NCBI RefSeq assembly: GCF_041380015.1
Contig: NZ_CP159978.1
DNA from: Buchananella felis
Lineage (GTDB): Bacteria; Actinomycetota; Actinomycetes; Actinomycetales; Actinomycetaceae
Length of the DNA: 64,000 bases
Direction: 5' to 3' (one strand)
Under the pieces are notes generated by a model that was not told the DNA's origin, did not search any database, and worked only from the letters and a program-made list of their open reading frames with translations. Made by a program: the position numbers and the translations under genes. Numbering within the stretch: the stretch's first letter is position 1; the number at the start of each line of letters is the position of its first letter. Below are positions 8,064 through 16,609 of the stretch, one piece after another.

Positions 8064-8241
8064 AGGGCGGGGTGTGCGCCGCACACCCCGCCCCGACACT
8101 TCGCCCGGGAACGCCCGCCCCAGGCCGTAACCTCAACCGGACCGCTGCTAGAACCCCAACCGGCCCGCCTCTCGAACCTCAGCCCTCGGCCGGTCCCGTG
8201 GTCACGCCCGCGTACAGCTCCTCGATGTCCGCCGCGAAGCG
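8064..8241. repeat. Right direct repeat of the AbiE insert, overlapping the 3' end of fadD
   Basis: This is the longer partner of the repeat at 5840-5973. It holds the terminator hairpin, a roughly 44-bp spacer absent from the left copy, and the last 21 codons of the ligase gene. Together the two copies bracket about 2.1 kb that contains only the AbiE pair; no integrase is present. Confidence 0.85.
8065..8093. terminator. Terminator hairpin after fadD
   Basis: A 13-bp stem (8065-8077 with 8081-8093) with loop gcc, beyond the stop codon of the acyl-CoA ligase. It is duplicated at 5840-5870. Confidence 0.75.
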
Positions 8242-10026
8242 CTGCGTCACGATCGCCCGGCGCACCTTCAGCGACGGGGTTAGCAGCCCGTTGGCCTCCG
8301 TGAAGTCCGTGGTCAGCACCTTGATCTTGCGGATCGACTCCGCCCTAGAGACCGCCTTGTTGGCGCGCGCCACCGCGCGGTCCAGCGCCTCGAGCACCTT
8401 GGGGTGCTTGGCGGCCTCGTCCACGCCCATGCCCGGCAGCCCGTGGTTGGACAGCCAACCGGGCAGCATCTCCTTGTCCAGCGTCACCAGCGCGGCGATG
8501 AACGGGCGGTTGTCGCCCACCACCACCACCTGGCTGACCAGTGGGTGACCGCGCAGGCGGTCCTCCAGCACGGCCGGGGCCACGTTCTTGCCGCCCGCGG
8601 TCACGATGATCTCCTTGGCGCGGCCCGTGATGCGCAGGTAGCCGTCGGCGTCCAGCTGCCCGATGTCACCCGTGTTGAACCACCCGTCGGCGTCGATCAC
8701 CTCAGCGGTGGCCTCCGGGTTGTTATGGTAGTACTCGAACACCTGGTCGCCCTTGACCAGGATCTCGCCGCCGTCCCCGATGCGGATGGAGGCGCCCGGC
8801 ACCGGCGGGCCCACCGTGCCCAGCTTGTTCAGCTGCGGGCTGTTCACCGAGATCGGCGCCGTGGTCTCCGTCAGTCCGTAGCCCTCCAGGATGGACAGGC
8901 CCATGCCCCGGTAGAAGTGGCCCAGGCGGTCACCCAGCGGCCCGCCACCGGAGATCGCGTACTTCGCGTTCGGGCCCAGCAGGCGGGTGAGCTTGTTCAG
9001 CACCAGGCGGCTGGCCAGGCGGTGCTGCGCCTTCAACACCGCAGACGGTCCGCCCGGCTTGTCCAGCGCACGCGAGTACGTGATCGCCACCTTCGCCGCC
9101 CACCTGAACAGCTTCAGCTTCACGCCGCTGCCGGCCTTCGCGTCGGCCGAGTTGTAGATCTTCTCAAACACGCGCGGCACCGCCAGCACGTAGGACGGCG
9201 CGAACGCCGCCAGGTCATCCAGCAGCGTGGCCGGGCCGGGGGCGTGACCCAGCACGCCGGGGCCCAGCAGGCTGAGCACGTTCAGCAGCCGCGCGTAGGA
9301 GTGCGCCAGCGGCAGGAACAACAGCAGGCGCGTCTGCGGGGTGTTGATGACCTCCGCCAGCCACGGCAGACCGTTCTGAACCAGCGTGGAGAACTGGCGG
9401 TGCTTGAGCACCACGCCCTTGGGCCGCCCGGTGGTGCCGGAGGTGTAGATGATCGTCATCACGTCATCCAGGCTCACCGCCGCCGTGCGCGCCTCCAGCT
9501 CCTCGTCGCTGACGGTCGCGCCGCGCTCGGCCAGCGTGCCCAGCGCGTCCTGGCTGATCGAGAGCACCTCCTCCAGGCAGGCAATAGCGGGCCTGGCCTG
9601 CGCCACGATGGCGGCGGTGGCAGCGTCGGACGTCACCATCAGCTTGATGGCCGCATCCGTCCCCATCCACTCGACCTGCTCCGCCGACGACGTCTCATAC
9701 ACCGGCACCAGCACCGCGCCCGCGTACCACGTGGCCGCGTCGAGCACGCTCCATTCGTACGACGTCGCCGCCATCACGCCCACCGATTCGCCGTGGCCGA
9801 TCCCCGAGGCGATCAGTCCCTTGGCAACTGCGCGTGCCTGCCGGCGAAATTCCTGCGCGCTGATTTTCTGCCACGCGCCGCCGACGTCGCTCTTGCGCTC
9901 CAGCATGGTTGCGGCCGGATTGCGCTCCACGCGGCGGTCCAGCAGGCGCGCCAGCGTGTCGTCGTCGGCGGGGACCACCTGGATCGGGGTGGAGTACTCG
10001 CGCAGAGTGCCAATTTGCTCAGTCAT
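8179..10026 (-). CDS. fadD: AMP-forming long-chain acyl-CoA synthetase
   Basis: A 615-residue adenylate-forming enzyme that activates fatty acids with ATP and CoA. The P-loop-like motif YTSGTTGRPKGVV is near residue 190, a GYGLTE motif near 345, the WFNTGDIG aspartate near 430 and GRAKEIIVTAGGKNVAP with the hinge near 450. It resembles long-chain synthetases of the FadD15/FACS group in lacking extra domains. ATG 10026 begins MTEQIG and lies 7 nt after gagaat. The 3' end has been the target of the AbiE insertion but this copy reads through to a normal C-terminus. The substrate chain length is inferred from the family. Confidence 0.93.
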   Translation of the reverse strand: MTEQIGTLREYSTPIQVVPADDDTLARLLDRRVERNPAATMLERKSDVGGAWQKISAQEFRRQARAVAKGLIASGIGHGESVGVMAATSYEWSVLDAATWYAGAVLVPVYETSSAEQVEWMGTDAAIKLMVTSDAATAAIVAQARPAIACLEEVLSISQDALGTLAERGATVSDEELEARTAAVSLDDVMTIIYTSGTTGRPKGVVLKHRQFSTLVQNGLPWLAEVINTPQTRLLLFLPLAHSYARLLNVLSLLGPGVLGHAPGPATLLDDLAAFAPSYVLAVPRVFEKIYNSADAKAGSGVKLKLFRWAAKVAITYSRALDKPGGPSAVLKAQHRLASRLVLNKLTRLLGPNAKYAISGGGPLGDRLGHFYRGMGLSILEGYGLTETTAPISVNSPQLNKLGTVGPPVPGASIRIGDGGEILVKGDQVFEYYHNNPEATAEVIDADGWFNTGDIGQLDADGYLRITGRAKEIIVTAGGKNVAPAVLEDRLRGHPLVSQVVVVGDNRPFIAALVTLDKEMLPGWLSNHGLPGMGVDEAAKHPKVLEALDRAVARANKAVSRAESIRKIKVLTTDFTEANGLLTPSLKVRRAIVTQRFAADIEELYAGVTTGPAEG

Positions 10027-10148
10027 GGCGCCAATTCTCCCAGGAAACATGCAGGTAGCTGCTTCCCGTCGGGCACCAAGACGAAGTGGCCGGTTTGGAG
10101 GAAGCCTCCAAACCGGCCACGCGTATCGCCGCAAATGTTGGGCCGATG

Positions 10149-12827
10149 CTACTTCGCCGGGCTCTCCTCGAGCTCGAAGTCCACCACGACGGCGCGCTCG
10201 GCAGCGTCGTCCTCCTCAACAATCAACTGGCCACGCAGCTTGCCGGCCTCACGCAGGTCCGCCAGGCACGCCTCGACCGCGCCCGCCATGCCGGCAGGCA
10301 CCGCCAGGGTGGCGTGGGCGTAGGGGGTGCGCTGAGACACCTTCGCCTCGCTTTTGACCTTGCGCAGGGCGGCCAGCGCCTGCCCGGCGGCAGGAAGCAG
10401 GGCGACGTCGCCGTCCACGCCGGCCAGAGCGTCGGCCACCGGCCACGCGGCGCGGTGCACCGAACCGGTGCGGTACCAAGACCACACCTCCTCGGTGGCG
10501 TACGGCAGCACGGGGGCCAGCAGGCGCAGCACCGTGTCCACCACGACCGCCAGGGTGGTGCGCGCAGAAACCGCGCCCGCGCTCGCCTCCTCGGCGCCCT
10601 CCACGCCGTAGGCGCGCTCCTTGACCAGCTCCAAGTAGTCGTCGCAGAACGTCCAGAAGAACGTCTCCGTCAACTCCAGGGCGCGCGTGTGGTCAAAACG
10701 CTCAAACGCCGCAGTGGCGTCCGCGACCACGCCGCGCAACGTGGCCAGGATCGAGGCGTCGATCGGCTCCGTCACGTTGGCCAGGTCCAGGCTCAGGCCC
10801 GCATCCCCACCCATCGTCAGGGCGAACTTCGAGGCGTTGAGCAGCTTGATCGCCAGGCGGCGGCCCACCTTCATCTGGCCCTCGTCGAAGGCCGCGTCCG
10901 TGCCCAGGCGGGCCGAGGCCGCCCAGTAGCGCACCGCGTCAGAACCGTACTGCTCCAGCAGACCCATCGGGGTGACCACGTTGCCCTTGGACTTGCTCAT
11001 CTTCTTGCGGTCCGGGTCCAGGATCCAGCCCGAGATCGCGGCGTTGCGCCACGGCGAGCAGTCAAACTCCAGGTGCGAACGCACCATCGTGGAGAACAAC
11101 CACGTGCGAATAATGTCCTGGCCCTGCGGACGCACGTCCATCGGGAAGGTGCGCTGGAACAGGTCCTCGTCAGTCAGCCAGCCGCACGCGATCTGCGGGG
11201 TCAGGGACGACGTCGCCCACGTGTCCATGATGTCCACCTCGCCGACGAAACCGCCGGCCGCCCCCCGCTGCTCCTCGCTGAAACCAGCCGGCACGTCGAT
11301 GGACGGGTCCACCGGCAGCGCCTCCAGCGACGGCGTGATCACGTCCTCGTAGTTGACCTCGCCGTCCTCACCCACGCGGTACCACACCGGGATCGGCACA
11401 CCGAAGAAACGCTGGCGGGAAATCAGCCAGTCAGAGTTCAGGCCGCCCACCCAGTTCTCGTAGCGCACCTTCATGAAGTCCGGGTGGAAAGCCAGGTCGT
11501 CGGCGCGCGACAGCAGCTCGTCGCGCAGCTGCGGGCCGCCCTCGGTGCGCGCGAACTCGCGGCCGCCGTTGCGGATGTACCACTGGCGGGAGGTGACGAT
11601 CTCCAGCGGCTTGTCGCCCTTCTCAAAGAAGTTAGTGTTGCGCACCGTGGCCACCGGCTCGCCCAGCATCTCGCCGCTGGCCTTGGCCGCCTCCACCACC
11701 GTCTTGCGGGCAGTGAACGTCGTGGTGCCCGTGATCGCGGCAACCAGCTCGCGGCCACGCTGCGAGGCCACCCACTCCTGCTCGCCCGTGATGCGGCCGT
11801 CGTGACCGATGATCGAACGGATCGGCAAGTCCAGCTCGCGCCACCACTGCACGTCCGTCAAGTCACCGAAGGTACAGCACATCGCGATACCCGCACCCTT
11901 GTCCATCTCCGCCGCGGCGTGGGCCAGCACCGGCACCTCCACGTCAAACAGCGGAGAGGTCACCGTGGTGCCAAACAGGTGCTGGTAGCGCTCATCATCC
12001 GGGTGAGCGATCAGCGCCACACACGCGCCCAGCAGCTCCGGGCGGGTGGTCTCGATGACCACGTCGCGCTCCTCCGCCGGGGCGTCAGCCGCAACATCCG
12101 TGCGGTGGAAAGCCAGCTTGTGGTAGTGGCCCGGGTACTCGCGGGCCTCCAGCTCCGCCTGCGCCACCGCCGTGCGGAACGTGACATCCCACAGGCCAGG
12201 GGCCTGCGCCTGGTAAGCCTCGCCGCGCTCAAGGTTGCGCAAGAACGCCGCCTGGGCAACCTTCTGCGCCTTGCCGCCGATCGTCTGATAGTGCTGGCTC
12301 CAGTCCACCGACAGGCCCAGGTAGCGCCACAGCGCCTCGAACTGCTTCTCGTCCTCCTCGGTGAGGCGCTCGCACAGCTCGATGAAGTTACGGCGCGAAA
12401 TCGGCTGCTGGTCCGCCGCCTTGATCGACTTGCCCTCGCCGCCCTCGTGCGGCGGCACAAAGCCCTCCACGTACGGCAACGACGGATCGCACCGCACACC
12501 GTAGTAGTTCTGCACGCGACGCTCCGTGGGCAGGCCGTTGTCATCCCAACCCATCGGGTAGAACACCTGCTTACCCGTCATGCGCTGGTAGCGCGCCAGC
12601 ACGTCCGTGTGCGTGTAGCTGAACACGTGGCCCACGTGCAGAGAACCAGAGACCGTGGGCGGCGGGGTGTCGATAGAGAAAACCTGCTCGCGCGAGGCGC
12701 TGCGGTCAAACGCGTACGTACCCTGCTCGGCCCACGCGGCGCCCCACCGCGTCTCCAGGCCATCAGTGCTGACCCGCTCCGGTGCCTGGGCGGGGGGCAG
12801 TGAAGTGCTGTCACTCTGGCTAGTCAT
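10149..12827 (-). CDS. valS: Valyl-tRNA synthetase
   Basis: An 892-residue class I aminoacyl-tRNA synthetase that charges tRNA-Val. The HIGH motif appears as HVGH in SGSLHVGHVFSYTH near residue 50, followed by GWDDNGLPTERRV, which marks the shorter ValRS type known from many actinobacteria. The CP1 editing domain occupies about 200-390. KMSKS is intact (DRKKMSKSKGNVV) near residue 590. The C-terminus ends soon after the anticodon-binding domain, without the long terminal coiled coil of the E. coli type. ATG 12827 is preceded by gggagaattgcccc, almost the same leader as fadD. No T-box is evident in the 110-bp upstream space. Confidence 0.96.
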   Translation of the reverse strand: MTSQSDSTSLPPAQAPERVSTDGLETRWGAAWAEQGTYAFDRSASREQVFSIDTPPPTVSGSLHVGHVFSYTHTDVLARYQRMTGKQVFYPMGWDDNGLPTERRVQNYYGVRCDPSLPYVEGFVPPHEGGEGKSIKAADQQPISRRNFIELCERLTEEDEKQFEALWRYLGLSVDWSQHYQTIGGKAQKVAQAAFLRNLERGEAYQAQAPGLWDVTFRTAVAQAELEAREYPGHYHKLAFHRTDVAADAPAEERDVVIETTRPELLGACVALIAHPDDERYQHLFGTTVTSPLFDVEVPVLAHAAAEMDKGAGIAMCCTFGDLTDVQWWRELDLPIRSIIGHDGRITGEQEWVASQRGRELVAAITGTTTFTARKTVVEAAKASGEMLGEPVATVRNTNFFEKGDKPLEIVTSRQWYIRNGGREFARTEGGPQLRDELLSRADDLAFHPDFMKVRYENWVGGLNSDWLISRQRFFGVPIPVWYRVGEDGEVNYEDVITPSLEALPVDPSIDVPAGFSEEQRGAAGGFVGEVDIMDTWATSSLTPQIACGWLTDEDLFQRTFPMDVRPQGQDIIRTWLFSTMVRSHLEFDCSPWRNAAISGWILDPDRKKMSKSKGNVVTPMGLLEQYGSDAVRYWAASARLGTDAAFDEGQMKVGRRLAIKLLNASKFALTMGGDAGLSLDLANVTEPIDASILATLRGVVADATAAFERFDHTRALELTETFFWTFCDDYLELVKERAYGVEGAEEASAGAVSARTTLAVVVDTVLRLLAPVLPYATEEVWSWYRTGSVHRAAWPVADALAGVDGDVALLPAAGQALAALRKVKSEAKVSQRTPYAHATLAVPAGMAGAVEACLADLREAGKLRGQLIVEEDDAAERAVVVDFELEESPAK

Positions 12828-12937
12828 GGGGCAATTCTCCCACGCCCGACCAACGGGCTCCCGGGCCGTGCGGGCCGTGGCGCTATGGCGCCCATCACCA
12901 GGAAGGGCTGGGGCTGGCGCGTTCGGCCGGGGGAACA

Positions 12938-13672
12938 TCAGCGAGTCTGGTCCGGCGCTTCCTTATTGACGAGTGCGACTACGTCCCATGCGTCGCCACT
13001 GAAGAGTAAGCGAACAGCAAACTGGTGGGTCTCGGGAGGTACTGAAGTCGTCTTATTCCCATCGCGATCTAACGTGAAAATAGCGCCGAGGTCCGCTTGG
13101 AGAGTCACCACAAACTCGCTGTGGTTATCGGGATTCATTCGTGAATCAACTATGCGGGGAGTGAATTCAGATAGCTCGTTTGTCACGCCCTTTTCGATTT
13201 TATCTACGGCCGTGTCCCGCATTTGCTGTTTCCACTCGCAATCGGGGAAGTTTTCATCCCACCATTCGATGTTGTGGGTGTTGATGAGGTACCACCAGGC
13301 TTGGAAGAGGAAGTAGGCGTAGGCCTCGGCGCCATCGGCGCTGTTCTTCAGTGCTACTTCCGAGGGGACGGGCGGCTGGATCGTTGTCGAGGGTCGCGGC
13401 GAGGGTGTAGCCGTTGGGCTAGGTGAGGATGGCGTCTGGGATGGAGCGATGCTTGCCTTCATCGCTGAAGGCGTCTGTTCGCTGGCCAGCGCTGCGGCTT
13501 GGGTAGTGGACGGGGAGGCGGGCTCTGGGTTGGGGCTGGCTGAACACGCGGCCAGCAGGAGCGGGATCGCAGCCAAGAGTGTCAGGAATGTCCCGGGGGA
13601 AGGCTTGCGGTGGCTAGACCCGCCCGTTGGCGCCAGCGGGCTTGTCCTGGTGGAAGTGAGTTTGTGGTGCAT
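12938..13672 (-). CDS. Lipoprotein of the array family (DUF6318-like), partner gene lost
   Basis: A 244-residue secreted lipoprotein. A basic start (MHHKLTS) leads to a hydrophobic segment and the lipobox LLAACS near residue 35. A Ser/Pro/Thr-rich linker follows. The conserved domain contains NSADGAEAYAYFLFQAWW then NTHNIEWWDENFPDCEWK and a C-terminal beta-rich part resembling a cystatin/NTF2-like fold. The pattern resembles DUF6318 lipoproteins of actinobacteria; I am not certain. It is the last member of the array, clearly diverged from the other four, and alone has no PKD gene after it. ATG 13672 follows gaggttag. Function is unknown. Confidence 0.78.
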   Translation of the reverse strand: MHHKLTSTRTSPLAPTGGSSHRKPSPGTFLTLLAAIPLLLAACSASPNPEPASPSTTQAAALASEQTPSAMKASIAPSQTPSSPSPTATPSPRPSTTIQPPVPSEVALKNSADGAEAYAYFLFQAWWYLINTHNIEWWDENFPDCEWKQQMRDTAVDKIEKGVTNELSEFTPRIVDSRMNPDNHSEFVVTLQADLGAIFTLDRDGNKTTSVPPETHQFAVRLLFSGDAWDVVALVNKEAPDQTR

Positions 13673-13722
13673 GAATCTAACCTCACTTTGGCGTGCGACA
13701 GTGGCAACTGCCGTTTCTTGCT

Positions 13723-13974
13723 TTATTCCCATAAACAACCAATCGGGTTCTCAAACTCGCACAAATAATGCGGCGTAGACGGAACCGCAGACGGCGCCGG
13801 CAGCGTCGGAAGCGTTGACTCTATGTCAATTCCGGCGGGCGCTGACTCCGGCTTTTCCCAGCCGCTTCCGGCTGACACAGAAACCCCTGAAGAAGTGGCG
13901 TCAGCATTCCAAATGATCACGTTGTCGGAGAAGGGAATCGACACGAGTATCGCCGTAGTAAAAAGCAACATCAT
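13723..13974 (-). pseudogene. Truncated PKD protein gene of the array
   Basis: The first 76 residues nearly match the N-terminus of the full protein at 16610-17380 (MMLLFTTAILVSIPFSDNV, then a Ser/Pro-rich linker to HYLCEFE). The frame then changes to NPIGCLWE and stops; the whole PKD domain and C-terminal segment, about 180 residues, are missing. The next lipoprotein begins 50 bp later, so a deletion of roughly 0.5 kb or more is likely. The start still overlaps the upstream lipoprotein stop (ATGA). A short secreted peptide of 83 residues could be made but is probably not functional. Confidence 0.8.
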
Positions 13975-14666
13975 GGTGCCTCACCAGCCTCGCGGGTTAC
14001 GATCGCCACTGCCTCCCAGTTGTTTCCGTTATGAAGCAGTCGAGCAATGAGCTCCTGGTCGCGTTTTTCGGCAGACTCGACACGTTTGCCGGTGCTGGAG
14101 ATTTCAAAGATTGGCCCCACCTCTGCTTGAAGTGTGATAGCGAATTCACTCGGGTTTTCGGGATTAACTCGTCGATCCATAGTGCGGGGAACAAAGGCTG
14201 CAAGCTCGTTGGCGGCCCCCTTGTCTGTCGCCTCAACAGCAGCACCCCTGAGAATTTCCTTCCATTCGCAGTCTGGGATGTTGGCGTCCCACCAGTCGAT
14301 GTCGTGGGTGTTGATGAGGTACCACCAGGCTTGGAAGAGGAAGTAGGCGTAGGCCTCGGCACCGTCGGCGCTGTTTTCCAGGGCGACGTTGGAGGGCACT
14401 GGTGGCTCAATCTCCTCTGGTAGGACATGTGCTTCCTGCCCGGTAGCGCTAGGTGAGGAGACCGGCGTGCTGGTGGGGCCGCTCTCCGGTGTCGTGGTGT
14501 TCACGCTGGGCATGGGCAGTGGGGCTGGCACCTGGTCGGTTTGGATCGAGCAGGCGGCCAAGGTGAGGGGAATGGGCGCCAGGGTGGCGAGGAGAAGCCG
14601 TGGTGCCACCCACCTGTGCGCGATCGAGCACGCCGAGGCTTGGGTACTGGTTTGGTTGGCCTGCAT
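13971..14666 (-). CDS. Array lipoprotein (DUF6318-like), fourth unit
   Basis: 231 residues with a lipobox in LTLAACS near residue 40 and a linker of Pro, Ser and Thr. The conserved domain carries NSADGAEAYAYFLFQAWW and HDIDWWDANIPDCEWK. Its C-terminal half is nearly identical to that of the lipoprotein at 17377-18063, while the N-terminal half differs, so this gene is a mosaic. ATG 14666 has its own Shine-Dalgarno (ggaggcaggaaacc), unlike units 1-3, which look leaderless. It overlaps the truncated PKD gene by 4 bp. Confidence 0.82.
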   Translation of the reverse strand: MQANQTSTQASACSIAHRWVAPRLLLATLAPIPLTLAACSIQTDQVPAPLPMPSVNTTTPESGPTSTPVSSPSATGQEAHVLPEEIEPPVPSNVALENSADGAEAYAYFLFQAWWYLINTHDIDWWDANIPDCEWKEILRGAAVEATDKGAANELAAFVPRTMDRRVNPENPSEFAITLQAEVGPIFEISSTGKRVESAEKRDQELIARLLHNGNNWEAVAIVTREAGEAP

Positions 14667-14759
14667 GGTTTCCTGCCTCCATCGGCGCCCCGCCATCGCT
14701 GTGGGCGACTAGAGCTTCACCACGGCAGGGGGCGAGAACAACAAGGGGTGGGGGTGGGG

Positions 14760-15521
14760 TTAGTGGCCGTCTAGTTTTTCGGCTTCGTCGGTCAGGAAGG
14801 GCACGGCCATTTTCTGGGTGAACCAGCGCGAGTAGCTGACGGTTTGCACGCTGCCTTCGATGGGGATCCAGGCCCCGGTGCGGGGGTGGAGGAACTCAGC
14901 ACTCCAGGTGGTGGTCAGGGTGATGCGGTTCTTGGCTGCCCGGGTGAGGTATTGGTGTTTGTAGGTGGCCTGGGGGTCGGGCAGGCCTGGGTGGTCCACG
15001 GTCTCTACCGTGCCGTCGCCAAAGTCCCAGGTGTATTCGAACGGGGTGGCGCGTACTTGGATGTCGGCGGTGGTGAACTGCAGGGTGTAGATCCGCTCAC
15101 CCGCGTCGGTCATTACCGGGGTGGGTAGGTTGATGAGTACGTCGCCGGTGTTGGGCCACATGATCACTGCGGGTGGGGCGAAGTTGATGGACTCGACCTC
15201 CCGGATGGTCACCGCTCTGGTCCAGTCCACCTCGGGTGCCTGGCTGGGGGACGGGCGGGACAGGCGGCGTTTTTCCCCGTAGTCCCACATGCACTCGGCC
15301 GGGTCCTCAAACTCACACAAGTAATGCGGAGTCGTAGGAATCGCAGACGGCACAGGAAGCGCCACGATCGGATTATCGGTTGCCCCCGAGGTTGATACGT
15401 CTTCGATCTTCCATTCAATCGAAATACCGTCTGATTCTTGCTGGCCGGAGACCTCGTCGATCCAGTCTAAGGGCAACATGATGCCGGGGAGCATAGTTGC
15501 CAGTCCAATGAAGCGCTTCAT
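14760..15521 (-). CDS. Secreted PKD-domain protein, third unit
   Basis: 253 residues. A short N-terminal hydrophobic segment (MKRFIGLATMLPGIMLPL) acts as signal peptide or anchor. A variable stretch leads to HYLCEFEDPAECMWDYGEK and a basic segment. From about residue 130 an MWPNTGDVLINLPTPVMT block precedes a PKD-type beta sandwich with the FEYTWDFGDGT motif and HQYLTRAAK. The C-terminus is highly conserved (SRWFTQKMAVPFLTDEAEK). ATG 15521 overlaps the upstream lipoprotein stop. PKD domains normally mediate extracellular contacts; co-translation suggests it works with the lipoprotein at the cell surface. Confidence 0.82.
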   Translation of the reverse strand: MKRFIGLATMLPGIMLPLDWIDEVSGQQESDGISIEWKIEDVSTSGATDNPIVALPVPSAIPTTPHYLCEFEDPAECMWDYGEKRRLSRPSPSQAPEVDWTRAVTIREVESINFAPPAVIMWPNTGDVLINLPTPVMTDAGERIYTLQFTTADIQVRATPFEYTWDFGDGTVETVDHPGLPDPQATYKHQYLTRAAKNRITLTTTWSAEFLHPRTGAWIPIEGSVQTVSYSRWFTQKMAVPFLTDEAEKLDGH

Positions 15522-16201
15522 CGTTCTCCCACCCTTACGATGGAAGCTCTGACTAAACGCCAACTCTCGGAGTCATAGAGCAAGTGGGCCGTAAGCTCTA
15601 GTGTCCCTTTGTCTTCGAGGACTTCTAGCTCACCGTCAGGCAAGGTGCGCTCAAGCGGACCAAACGGGCTCCGCATCCTGATTTGGTACTCGGATGCGTT
15701 TAACTCGTTGACAGCTCTCTCGGTGGTCTCTGGAAGAAGTGGCGGAAGATGGTCAATTACATCTGCTTGGAGGGCATCAGCGGCCTCGTCCCGTTTCTGG
15801 GTTTTCCATTCGCAGTCTGGGATGTTGGCGTCCCACCAGTCGATGTCGTGGGTGTTGATGAGGTACCACCAGGCTTGGAAGAGGAAGTAGGCGTAGGCCT
15901 CGGCACCGTCGGCGCTGTTCTCGAGAGCGACGTCGGAGGGCACTGGTGGTTCTATCTCCTGCGGCAGTGGCGCCGTGGGGGCCGGGCTGGCCTCGGCTGC
16001 GGACTCTGAGGCAACGGCAGACGGTGAGGCGGTGTTGACGCTGGGCATGGGCAGCGGGGCTGGAGGCGGCTCGGTTTGGGTCGAGCAGGCGGCCAGGGTC
16101 AGGGGAAGGGCCACCAGGGTGGCAAGGAGAAGCCGTGGTGCCACCCGCCGGGCCGGGCGCGTGGCGGCCTCTGCCGGTTGCTGGGTCGGGTTGATCTCCA
16201 T
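15518..16201 (-). CDS. Array lipoprotein (DUF6318-like), third unit
   Basis: 227 residues: MEINPTQQPAE, then a hydrophobic helix ending in the lipobox LTLAACS, an Ala/Ser/Pro linker, and the conserved GAEAYAYFLFQAWW domain. The first two thirds are nearly identical to the gene at 17377-18063; the last 80 residues are unique (QADVIDHLPPLLPET and onward). This is strong evidence for recombination between units with swapping of the C-terminal domain. The ATG lies 6 nt from a TAGGTT box (16208-16213), so the mRNA is probably leaderless. Confidence 0.82.
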   Translation of the reverse strand: MEINPTQQPAEAATRPARRVAPRLLLATLVALPLTLAACSTQTEPPPAPLPMPSVNTASPSAVASESAAEASPAPTAPLPQEIEPPVPSDVALENSADGAEAYAYFLFQAWWYLINTHDIDWWDANIPDCEWKTQKRDEAADALQADVIDHLPPLLPETTERAVNELNASEYQIRMRSPFGPLERTLPDGELEVLEDKGTLELTAHLLYDSESWRLVRASIVRVGER

Positions 16202-16207
16202 GAATCG

Positions 16208-16213
16208 AACCTA
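16208..16213 (-). promoter_or_regulatory. -10 box of the third-unit lipoprotein (leaderless)
   Basis: TAGGTT on the minus strand followed by 6 nt and ATG 16201. The same box and spacing occur at 18070-18075 and 19932-19937 before the second- and first-unit lipoproteins. Confidence 0.6.
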
Positions 16214-16392
16214 GACCAGGGCTCGTTGCCGTATCTACCACTTGTGGAAAACACCCACCGCCCTCACGATCTCCACCGCCGGTCACCTGAAGGACCAGGT
16301 GAAGAACAAGGGACGAGCGCCCCACCCCAACGCCAACACGCCGGGGGCGGTTTAGAGAGGGTGCGGGCGGAACGTCGTTCGTGCTCTGGGCT

Positions 16393-16525
16393 TCCACGCG
16401 GAGGGGGCGGTTGTGCAGGGTATCCCGGTAAGCCAGTTCCAGGTGTCTGGGCCTCCACGCGGAGGGGCCTGTTCAGAGCAGGGGGTGGGTGCGGCGTCGT
16501 TCATGCTCAGGGGTCCACGCGGAGG
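16393..16525. repeat. Three palindromic repeats at exact 61-bp spacing in the array spacer
   Basis: The core tccacgcggag starts at 16393, 16454 and 16515, each preceded by a variant of tctgggc; the second copy extends to cctccacgcggagg, a hairpin with 5-bp stem. The copies in the duplicated spacer are at 18255, 18316 and 18377, and a single copy lies at 20116. Weaker matches about 60 bp apart continue upstream (near 16337 and 16274; near 20059 and 19998). The 61-bp period equals repeat plus spacer of a type I-E CRISPR array, but the repeats are short and degenerate and no cas gene is here, so I do not call it CRISPR. Confidence 0.55.
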
Positions 16526-16609
16526 CACCGGCCCAGGGGCAGGGCTGGGTGAGGAAGTCATCCATGCCACGGGAGTAGAAGTGGGCCGGGTACGACTAGC
16601 AGGGGTGGT

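Noticed and set aside
12828..12937. T-box leader for valS
   Set aside because: The 110 bp upstream has no specifier loop or T-box sequence, and the start lies right after a probable -10 box.
16230..16250. DnaA-box-like ttttccaca (cttgtggaaaac) upstream of the array lipoproteins and near 20279
   Set aside because: Single sites with a mismatch, and their repeat is explained by the duplication of the spacer; no cluster or AT-rich unwinding region as in an origin.
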